A stretch of 64,000 nucleotides of DNA, taken from positions 383,299-447,298 of the forward strand of contig NMRA01000001.1 in NCBI GenBank assembly GCA_002633005.1. Reading direction: 5' to 3'. A program made the position numbers and the translations under genes. Source of the stretch: Phoronis australis. Taxonomy: Eukaryota > Phoronida > Phoronidae. Each line of letters begins with the position of its first letter. Within the stretch, counting starts at the first letter, position 1. Shown piece after piece: positions 49,801 through 61,800 of the stretch. The notes under the pieces were generated by a model, which searched no databases, was not told where the DNA came from, and was given only the letters and a program-made list of their open reading frames with translations.

Positions 49801-52800
49801 ACAATCCATTTCAGATAACCCACAAGTCTCTAATTATAAAAAGGTCAATGACAACCGTATGTCCTTCTCATATCTCACTTAAGATCACCAAACGTGACAA
49901 GACAGACATTAAACAGCCAATCACAGTCAAGTCATATAAGTCACCGTTTTTCCACAAGTTCAGCTCCTGCATGATCAACATATTACATAAGGAAGGCAAA
50001 TTTTGACAGTCATACTTTGTCCGAGCCAGACATTAAGGTACCACACGCATACGCACCTTGAGCAATAATTTTGACAGGCTCTTTCCCATCATTCTCTAGT
50101 TCTTTCTCCATCTCTGCCGTTTGATTCTCCACGTTCTCTTCATACGCCATGTTTTCATCGTACGTCTGCTCACCCTGGCTGTCTGTGTCCACCTCGACAC
50201 CAGATGTTGACACCTGAGCAGATTAACCACAATCCATCAATTAACACAAGGAGTAGACCCCCCCCCTTCTTTCCAAGTTTCAGGGGGTGGTCTCTGGTCG
50301 TACTCTCCGTATAGAAGTGTAGAGTATTTTTCCATTTATTTCGCATGCTTACTTCATTTCACACAGTCAAATTTACTTCCCCTTCCATGCCCCCCAACCC
50401 CACTTCCAAAAATCCTGATTTAGTCATTTTGGATTGGACATTAAAGAGACCAAGGATATTGGAAAACTTTCATTTTGAGTAACTTACAAGCATAATTCTC
50501 AGTTTTAGACGAACCCTTTTAGGCACGTCTTTCATCGTCAATAGCAATTTACAGCATTCCTTATATACTGCTGTTTGCCTATACACTCAGTTACAGTAGC
50601 TTGCTGACACCTAGTACTGTATCTTCCTAAAGTTTACCCACCATGCCAGTAACCTAGGTAACTATGCTGTATCTTCACCAAGCATGCGACATAATTGCTT
50701 AAATCAAAACTTTCAGCTAAAAAACTACTGGAACAGAAGTTTTTCAAAAAATAAATTTCATGGAGAAATAAACACAGAGAAAAATCAGACAACAACACAA
50801 CTAAAATCATTTGAAAATAACCCGTCACTTTCAGTTTTGAAATTTCGATAATTTTCAGTGAGAAGTAGTAGACAACTTTTGAAAATGACAGCAGCGTACT
50901 TAGTTAATCAAAACGAACATGTCATTTTCAATTGTTTTTTTATCTTTTAATTCTTAAAGGTTGAATTATACGAAGCCTAAGTAACCACTGTCCTAACTGA
51001 ATCAGGATTTAACCTGAGTTGTGTTATCGCAATGGTAATGCTGCCCGTTATTCAAGCTTGGTTGGAGTAAATTACCCGAACAATCTTACTCACTCGAACA
51101 TGCAAAATGTGAATGAATTAGACACTGGAAAAATCCTTATCTGATACGCCACCTTATGGCGACATGATAAACTACAATCTTTTTATAGAGGGCGTTGATC
51201 ACACGGAAGGGTTTTAATGTGTGCGACAGTCAGCACATGTACACTGATGAAGACAATGACAATGATATTGGCGATGATGATGACGTTTGTAGTTAGTGGA
51301 GGTCAGGTGATGCTGATGAAGGAGACAATATGAATGATGGAAGTGGAGATGGAGGAGGCAATGATGTTCATGGTGGTGACGATGACGATGGAGATGGCAA
51401 TTACGACAAACATGATGATGATGGTGATTAAGATAGTGATGACGATGACGTTACTGATATGGTGATGATTTCTCTGTTGGTGACGATGGTGATGACGGTG
51501 GTGATGGTAACGATGATGATTGAAGATTATAATGACGGTGCTGGTGTAAACATATCGACACAGATGTGGACAATGTGGCGACAAAATAACACAGAGAACA
51601 AAATTATCGTGTTAATGCACTACACTGTACAGAGAGCTGGCATACCTTCCGTGAGAACATGTACGGAGATTCACCCCTATAATAGGGGTTATCCTTGAAG
51701 AAAAGTGGGTGGAAGACGTGCAAATTAAAATCATGTGACATATAGACTATACAAAACTGTATGCAGTTTTAAGGACCTCTGGTGGCAGTTTTGACAAATG
51801 CATTGCCTACAAAATGGTAGATTTTTAAAGTATGTGAAATTGTGCGAAAATAAATTACAAAATAATTGACTCAATTTCGGTATTGGTCGATGAAGTTTTC
51901 GTACAAACACGAAAAATGTAGCAAAGAAAGCATTGTTCGAGATAAACAAAGAAACAATCGTAACCTCCAATGGGTATTCAGAGATAACAAGTGGTGATTA
52001 ATTTAGCTTCCTGTGGCAGCTAAATCATAGCACTACAAACAGCACACGTAAAAATGCCCACTATTGCGCTCACAACTGACTGTTTTACAGATAAAAAGAG
52101 ACTGTTCATGCAATGGATTGTGGGAATCGCCGCACACCCACAGAGAAAATCACCATTACCTCACCAGGTGGTAAGAAAGGAGGTGTTCCACGCTGAATAA
52201 TGAGACAGGCACAATCTGGTGTGCCTAATCTTCTGATGTAAGGCATAATGCCGGACACGAAAAATCACATGATTGAAAGGCGATCGCTTTCCGTGAGGTT
52301 GGATTGTTGAATTGTGGCATAGAAGTCATTTCTATAAGGCAATTAGCACAGATTTCTCGTAACAAATGTGTGAAAAGTGTTGTGGTCTACAGCATGCAGT
52401 CCACTTTAGGTATATATCCGTAAAAGGTCAATGACATATATATATATATGACTTACCATACTGAGCTGCGTTTTGCTAGTGGGTGTCGGTGACATATGTC
52501 GGCGTTCATTCGATGCCACCAAGTCTCCAACAGTATCATCCTTTTCATGGAAACTCTCCGTCTCTCCTTTCTCGAGGTCAGTGACCTTCAACTCCGAGTT
52601 GGGCGCGTCAGCACGCGACAAATTAGCTGTACTCCCGTTCAGTTTTTCAGAGCTCTTAGTCCTTTCTGTTATCTCCGCACTTCCCTCGTGGTGGCTAGCT
52701 AGACTGGTTCGACTTTTACGAACATTGTTCGCGTCATCTGCTCCACCAGATGTGCTGTCCTCGCTCCGTCTGCTACCCGCACTGCCAGACGGGTTTTGCT

Positions 52801-55800
52801 TCTTCTTTTTCTCCTTAGCCTTCTGCTTTTCCAGCACCTGTTGTTTTAAAGTGGCCGTGTCGTATTTAAATACAGCAGATTTTTTGGCATTCGCTGCTTT
52901 TTGCTCCTTTTCTCTTCTCTCCTGCAAAAGTTTGACAAACGTCAATGATCGCAAGCATGGCAAGTCGAAGCACAAAAATTGTGCTGAGGTCAGCAAAGAA
53001 ATTGTCAAAGACTGCACAAGAATGAAAAAGCTTCTTGCGTGAAATTTGCAGAACTTTAAGAGAATCTGGAAAAGCAAAAAAGTAAATAACCAAAGACTGC
53101 ATAAGAATGGTAAAGCCGTTTGCATTAAATTCGTAGAATTTTGAAAGAAAATGCAGAAAAGCAAAGAGTGTAATTACGTTTTATAGAACCAAGTGGAACG
53201 ATGAATAACATACTATTTAAAAGCCTAAAAGCTGTCTTGTACTTACAAAGGGTTTGACTAACCCGACTAAATTCACTAAATAGTCTTAGTCGAAGACTTA
53301 AGGCAACAAAAATATTTAAAATCTTCTGACAGCTTTCAACTAATGTCGTCAAAGGACTGAATTATACAACGTTTTCAACAAATCTGAATTTCATGCTGTC
53401 ACTATGTAATTACTGATAGGTGACACTAGTACAGTAACTCCAAACTAATTACGAAAACAAACTAAAATCAATTACTCAACAGCACGCAGTTAACTATTGA
53501 ATTACCCACAATGCATCACTCATTCAATAGTGAATATCACGCTGTAATTCTTCAACACAAATCAATCTACATGTGTACTTTATTAGTGCAAACAAACTAA
53601 ATAACACTGTGAAAACACAAACTCGTGTCTACTAGCAAGTCAAATCTCACGAAACCGCCCAGATCTAACGAAATGCCCAGGTCACGAAATGCCTTTGACA
53701 GAATCATTTTTAGACCATCTTCATGAAAAATGAATATGATGAACACAGCTTTCAGAAGCTGCCTTCGATTGATAAACAGCTTCAAAATGTCCACTGTATC
53801 ACAATACAATTTAGCTCAAATACAAACTGATGCTATAATTTAGAACTGAACAGGAATTGTATTGTCATCAAGTCGCAGTTAGTTTCGCATCTGTTAAAAG
53901 TGAAAGTTGAGGTTTGACTTGAGGATAATAGATTACATGCAACAATGATTAGAGACACGTTCAAACACAGGTACATAACATATATCAAACATTTCATAAG
54001 ACTATAATATAAACTTCTTAAAGAGATCATGCACAGATGAATACTCATGCTTTCAGAAGACAAATTATAAGTTTTTACATGAGAAACAATCCTACGTCAT
54101 GCGCAATCCAGAAATGATATCAGTGTTTAATATTCAACACAGAGACAATGGAGGATTGTATTACCTTTCTCAAAAATTGAGCTCAGGAGATTTTGAAAGG
54201 AAAAATACAAAAAGCCACAATGAGACGTGAGGCGACAATTACTCTACAAAAATGATCTGTTTCCAAAATCTGCAATTTGCAATATGCGTACTATCACTAT
54301 CAACCCCAGGAGAGAGAACGGAGATTGTTGGAACTTTCGACTAATTGTTTCACAACAAACTCACCAAATTTGGTGTACAAAACAAAAAAATGACCCCATG
54401 ATCAAAAATGATGAGTAAGTCCAAGAAAAATGTTACAAATGAAATCCCAATACTCGCGCTTATTTTCGTCTTGTTTTAAGCCTTCAACACACCCAAAGCA
54501 ATGCAAATGAAATAATTTGGAAACAGGTCTGAAATTCTTAATTTCGTTTGTTTTTGAACAGAGCAATTTTGTAGAGATTAAGTGTAGTGCAAATATCCTA
54601 GTAAATGACACAACATACAAAAACATAATTTTGTTAACTTATGAATCATTGTTTTTAAAACCATGGTGGTAAGATCGGAACAAACAAGAGCACTGGATCA
54701 AGGCAAAAACATTATTTTAAGAAATAAAGTTGATATGTACGTGTCATTTACTCGGAACAGTACAGTTTGACAATGGCACAACAACTTGCGAAGGATAACA
54801 TCAAAATGACGACAAGAATAAGACGAACATCCTGTGGAGAGAGATAAATATTTAAGCGTAAAATATTTACTGATAAAACAAAGCACAAAAACTAAAGCGA
54901 AATAAAAAAATAAAAAACTAAGCTAAATTTAGAACTCGAGGTTATGACTATGGTTTTCAAACTAAGAGATATAAAATACAAAAAGGCAATAAAATTAGTA
55001 CAGCAAATAATGCTACACAGCGTGATGGATGGGTACACCTCTGGTGGATGCATCTTATTATCACTGAGGTCAAAGTCAGCTCAGATATCCCTAATTGTCA
55101 AATAACTTTCGAAGGCCAGCCACTACTGGCTTTATGAAAAACTACAAACATTTTACTTCACTTGTCTGCAATACTGGGATATTTTGGTGATATTAAAGCT
55201 AACTGGAAAGCGTGCATTGAAGTCTCTAAATGTAAACTTCCCATACATAGACACTCATAAATCAACATCAGAGTACAAATCTACCAATGCCTCGACACCT
55301 GCAACCTCGTAATAATAGTGATGATGAATAGGTTAGTGTTATTCTAGTCAAGTCACATGTTGGAAGAAAAAATAACATAACAATCTAATTTTGGGTGACT
55401 TCCTTGGAAAAACACACGCTACTATGACCGCGAACAAACTAATATGTCAACGCCAATGCGAGGTTGTAAGCAATGCTTTTAAATTGTCTACATGGATCTA
55501 AATTTATACGGGATCCTTTGTCAGGTCTAATGTATTCACTTGAAACCTTCGAAATGAGTTTGTAAACTCCTGAGATTGGTGCTTTTAGGGCACATGTCAG
55601 AAACGACAACTACCATAGCTAGACCAATATGTCTTCATTGAATCAGAGTCAAATATAAATTAAAATTTAAATTGAAATTATACAAATTAAAAGGATTTTG
55701 TATATTAGCAATCACAAGTGTAATGAAACTTGGCTCACATATGTCAACATTAGCTCCGTCCTGACTTAATTTATTTTTAATTTTGAATAATGAAAACAAA

Positions 55801-58800
55801 TATTTCTAAAAACAACTTAAATTTGTTACCAAGCTCTAACAAAATTCTTACAACTCGGTGTCTACATTATATTGCAATTTTAGAAGAGTTAAACAAAAAG
55901 GAAATTGAGTCCTGTCAATGCAGGATCATTAAATAAAATCATCACTAAAACCTCAAACTCAACAAGACTTTTCAATGACAAAAGTGTTCACCAAATATTA
56001 TTTACAAGAATCACATTTCTAAACAATATCACGACACATATATTCATTTGATTAACTTCACATTTAAAACAGTTTTTGTTGCCACGCAATCTGCAGTCTG
56101 TAATTTCCTAACAGAACACTATATGCTAATCTGTACAAACACTTTGGCTGGCTCTTTTTTTAAATAAAGGTACATAGGTAATGGGAAGACTATATCTTTG
56201 AGGGGGTATTCCAAATAGACTTTCAAATACGAAGACCCTGTTACAGGGCCTGGTTAACAAAGAAGGTATTCACCTGGGAACAATCCCAGGTAAACAATCC
56301 GGGTAAACACCTGTGCTAAGAGAGGTATAGGCTATTGACAGACCTATTAGCTAGCCCTATGCAAGTGCCTTAGCGCTTTTGTTGCCTATTTCAACATAAT
56401 TAAGCTCAATGTGGCAGGGTTGCCTGTTTGTAGCAACGCCTGATATTTATTTGAGCTGTTAGTAACTTGGAAGTGGATTAGCAGGTCAAATGACCAACCT
56501 TGAGTCTCTAACACAATTGTATTGACATAATAGTCGTTTGACTATTCACCGTGATGCGAGACACAGAGTGCATTGCCCAACGCTCATCTTTTAGAGAAAC
56601 GTAGGAAAGCTACTTCGGTGGAATGCATAAAATTCTGACATGCTGACCACCAGAGCAGCGGCACAATTTAAAGATACACAAGACAAGTTCTTGGAGACAA
56701 GAAAAGTAGACCACTGGTGGCACAATCATAATTTAAAGTTACACAAGTCGAGTTCCTGGAAAGTAACCCGCGACACGTGATTACAATGAAATCAGGTGCC
56801 TAATCGCTCACTGTGGGTGGCATACAATAAAAATTTGCGCAAGTCAGATTCAACTGAGTCAAGAGACTATCCACAAAAACACGCTCACATTTACGAAAAT
56901 AAACTAAGCGTGTTTTGAAAAAAATATACCAATCTGAGAGTGCTGCAATATCCAGCTGTTATGGTGAACTATGGCTTTCATACAGCACAGAGACGTAGTC
57001 GCTGCATGGCTGCATGACAACAAAGCGTTAACTATTTATTCCTTTTGCCTAATAGTGACATATTCAACACCATTTAATGCACTACGAACCATGTTCTGAA
57101 GACAAAACATCAACTTTTTCTCAGGTGTATTTGGCCGTCCAAAACAAAGCCATCGCATTCTTATCCTTTGTTTGAACTTAAGTGATAAAAGCCCCCAAGT
57201 GTCTTGGTGATTGAAAGTAACTCGCTATGACAAACAACTTAACTTAATGAGCTCAATCTGAAGCATGACCTATGACCTGTCAATCATCTCAAACCTAGAA
57301 ATCATTTTAATCTGAGGAAGAAACCAAGACAAGACTGATTTCATAAGAGTGATTTTGACACAAATCACCGGCTCACTGGTTGCAAGCTAGACCTGAGGCT
57401 TTTCCACATAATCTGCATTTCCTCAAAGCAATCCTAAACAAACCATGATTTCATGTTAGGGTGCACGTAGTAGGTGAGCTTGGATAAAGTTGTTACAAAA
57501 TTATATTCAGAAGATTTTATAAAATCAAAGTTAATAATAAAAAATGTTACAACCTCCATGATTATGAAAATCTAAATTTCGCTGAAATTGCTCAAAAAAG
57601 ACTAAATCTACATTAAAAATTGTTTAAGAGATGTGAATTAAATAAAATAATATATTTCTAACTATGTCTAGAATAACTAGACTACAATGTTACTGGCACT
57701 ACAAAAACAATGTGCTAAAACAGCAAAGTTCAAAACATTTCATTAGTGTGTGTATTAGTCAGGTGAGGCTATAACAAAGCTTGGCAAGACGTCTACGTCT
57801 GATTACCATTTGGCTGCTAGTTTCAGCCTGCGAGTTTTCCGTGACCGATTTAGTCAGAGAAACCTGTGACGATTTCTCCTTAAGTTTCTCGGCTTTTCGT
57901 TTCTCCTCATTTTGAGCCTCGTCCTTCAAAGTCTAACAACAAAAGAGCATCTGGCGTAACAGAAATGAACAGAAAAGCCCATTTGGCTACTAGGTGTTGC
58001 TACTGAAGTGGGCAGGACATCAAAACGAAGAAAACAAAGGTAAACATTGGGTAAAGATCAAAAGGTTCACTGTGGAAGAGACTGTGTCCATGCGTACTCT
58101 CAAACCCAAAATTCATAGGTAGATCTAAGCACAAGGGCTTATTTCATCCCAGACCATCTTTCAAACACTAAGGTAATGTGAGAAAGGTATATCAACAACC
58201 ATTTACTGCAATTGGAAAGTCAAGGAGGTGACAGAAAATGAACAGGTAGTGATTGATAAGCGTGTGAGACAGTGGCTAGCTAGGATCATTAAATCCAACA
58301 ATGTGCCTCCCAAGTGTATACTTTTTGAATGGTCGTTAGGCTACCTCTTTTTCTGCATGACAAGTATTAATGTTCAAACGCAGAGATAAGCTCCTGAGGA
58401 TTAAAGAAATCTCCCAGAATGCTCGAGCGTAATTTGAAAGTATTATGGATCACCGTCGCTTTCACAGTTTGTGTTTTACATAAGTACGAGACAATAGTGA
58501 AGTCAAGACCACCAGTACTTTGATTGGATTTGGCAGTATTTGTGCTTGGACAGTTACTCTAATCGATGTCTGCTTTCTCTGCAATTCGCAATCTTTAAAG
58601 CAGCATTGATTTTGTTGAAAGGGTGTCGTACAGTGGTCGACATGTACATGGAATAAGCTGACCAAATTCTCTTTCCATTCATGACTCGGTAAATAATCAA
58701 TCATGTGGGGTCACTACCCGCCTGATGGTGTCAGTCTCGCAATGCACTCAGACATCACCACGCAGAACTCCAAGTCATTTCGTAAAGATTATATTCTCTG

Positions 58801-61800
58801 CCTACCATACATCAACTTGGAAACAAGACTCAATCAAAACACTGGTGTTATCGACTGCTCACAACACTGGGAGAGTGCGTGTTGCAACATTTGACAGATT
58901 TCACGAAACACACCATCTGCTTGTGAAGGGCGACTGATGAGTCACCCAGGAAATAAAACCGCTGAGAGAATTATAGGGATCTAAGGACAATTCTTCAATT
59001 ATCGTGATAATAATGAGCTCATAATCCACTAGGTGGCGCTGGAGATTCAATCAAACAGTCGTGCGTGTGATAAATGGATGGATTCTGGTAGTCATACACA
59101 TTTTTAACCCATAAATATCCCCACAGTGGTTAAGAGCTCTGCGTTGTCAATCACTGGATGGTAAAACAAGAACCCATTCCTCATTAGCAACGCCACCTAG
59201 TGAGACCTTGGTAAGATGAAATAAAACATTAAACAAAAAACGCATGTGATAGGAAGAACATGTAAAAAAGAGAAAAAAGTTGGAGCATTTTTTCTGATTC
59301 ACTTTTTCTGTAGAATTTGTGGCATATGAATACACTGAGTAACCTCTTTACCTTGTCAGTGTTGTCTGCCTCTTCATCGTAGGACATAGCGACGACAGCC
59401 AGCATTAAGTTGACTAGATAGAACGACCCAAAAAATACGACCATCATAAAAAATAAAATATTCCACGGACCACTGGCGAAGATAATCTGAAAAAAGGGTA
59501 AAGAACAACTTAACACAGTCTTAAAGTTTACAAAGACACGTCAATAAGAACCTCATCCAGTCGTTTTTAGGTATATGTAGGTACAATTTCATCAAAGTTA
59601 TCACGCGTTTTCAAAATTATAGCATTTTAATTAAAATCAATTGTCAATCAGAAAAGAATAAGATGATATTGATCACAGTTCCAAAACTTTACTCCTTCTG
59701 GCGAGAAAACATGTCTGTAAAAACAACTGCATTTTCAAAATACTTTGATAAAAAAAACAACACTTCCTACGTGTCCATATAAGAACAAAAGCTGTCCTGA
59801 CATGTCCATATAAGGGCAGAAGGTTGTCCCTAAATGTCCTTATAAGGGAAGAAGGCAGTCTCTCAATAGCCGTATAATAGAAGGCAGTCTCTAAATGGCC
59901 ATAATGGGTGACAGGCTGTTACTTTTCCTACCTTATTATATTGGTCCTCCCAGAAGTCAAGTGTCACCAGCTGACATATGGACAACATGGCCCAGGCAAA
60001 GTTGTCGTAACTTGTGTAACCATTGTTGGGATTCTCACCGGCCTGAAGGCATGTATAGTTGGCAGGACATCGTCTGTGAGAGAGAGACAGAGAGATATGA
60101 TATGTAATTGATACACAATATACATGTATGGTTGGCAGGGCATCGTCTGTGAGAGAGAGACAAAGAGATATGATATGTAATTGATACACAGTAAGATACA
60201 ATTACCAAAAGTTGGATATACACAGCTATAGATCCTCAAAGTCACTTCATTAAGCACCACCGGAGTAGACAATACAGTGCAGTAAAAATAAGCAATTATA
60301 GAGAATATAAGAAAGGTTATTATTGCACACTAATCATACATTGGGAATACGTTGAAAGACTGACACATGGAATCAACAGCATCAGTACTTCAAAAATTTA
60401 AATAAACCTGGCACCTAAGTAACGATAAAGGAATGCTATAGATATCAACACCCAGCAGAATACAACAAGATGAACAAACTGTTGATGTGTATTAAGTGCT
60501 ATAATGACACAAGACGCCCCAGTCAAATATGCAGCAATGGATAATAACGATATTATATGAATTTATTATGAGTTTTATCCGTGTCTTCGTAAAGGTGTGA
60601 TCATATTTCTTTATCAATGGTAGTCAAGTGACACGCTCCATTTTCACTAATCATTCAGTCCAATGCCTGCATCAGTCATGAGTTTGCTGGCGTTTTCTGC
60701 AAGCTTGTATCGATTACTTCTTGTTATGATAAATAGCATAAACCTCAACAGAATTATTTCCCTGCAAACTATCCCAAAAACCTTCTCCAACAAATATTGA
60801 TCAAATTTTATGGTGCCCTTCTTGAAAACTAAAGAATGATGTATTTGCATGCTAGCTATGCTAATGTGTAGCAGGAACTAAACAACAATGCCTATTTTTA
60901 CATAATCTATACTAAACAAAGCACAGTTGTAGTCAGAGATAATGAATTAGCCTGCAAGTTCCACTTTACATAGGTCTGTCTCCATGATTTCTCAGCTGTG
61001 TTTCACTAACTTCAGACACGCTTCACATTTGTTCTTACACAGACATTTCCTCGTTAATCCCAACTAAAAACTTACATAGAGCCCGATGCGTTGCCACAAA
61101 TGATGGCTTCTCCGTCTCCATTGAGTAGATAGTTACCTGAAATTGACCATAAAAATACACTACAGAACTCCCCTTAAAGTTGTATTGCATGCTGCTTAGG
61201 TAGTATGACTAATACCTTGTGACATCCACAGTGTTAACACACAATGGCAACTGTTGAATGTTTTCATTTAATTTTGCAAAATGTCACAAAAATCACGAAA
61301 CGGTAAGTTGTGAAATAAAACAAGTTAACACAGTGCAATCGAAATTAGGGCTTATGCCACTTAATTCTCATTTTCTCATTTTTATTTTGAAGTTGGACAC
61401 AATTTACTTGCCTATTATGCAAGATTTCTTTAACCCCTAACACCAACATCAAAAACAACGAACATCAATGACATCACAATGTGAGCAAGTCCTCTCCAGT
61501 TTAGCTGGCAATGAGCAAATACTACACAACTTGACTAAAAGTTAATCTTATTGCCTAACTCCTTCACTAAAAGTCTTGTTACCTTTAAATTACGGACAAC
61601 TGTGTCTCACCAAAAACCATAATAAAGCTATTGTCGAGGATAGATTTAACTCAACTGCGGATACAAAAACATAATTTCTTAAGGATTCACACAATATATT
61701 GGTGGAATCTCTTCAAGGGCTTAGGATTAACATGGCTTCATTAAGACTTCCACACTCTTTGAACTTACTCTATGCTATAACTGTCTCTATCATCTAAAGG

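Noticed and set aside
52160-52232. Possible extra Nav2 minus-strand exon ([15 protein letters not shown]-like frame)
   Set aside because: Only usable with phase 2 in and phase 0 out, while the flanking exons join in phase 0; a TGA lies just upstream in frame.
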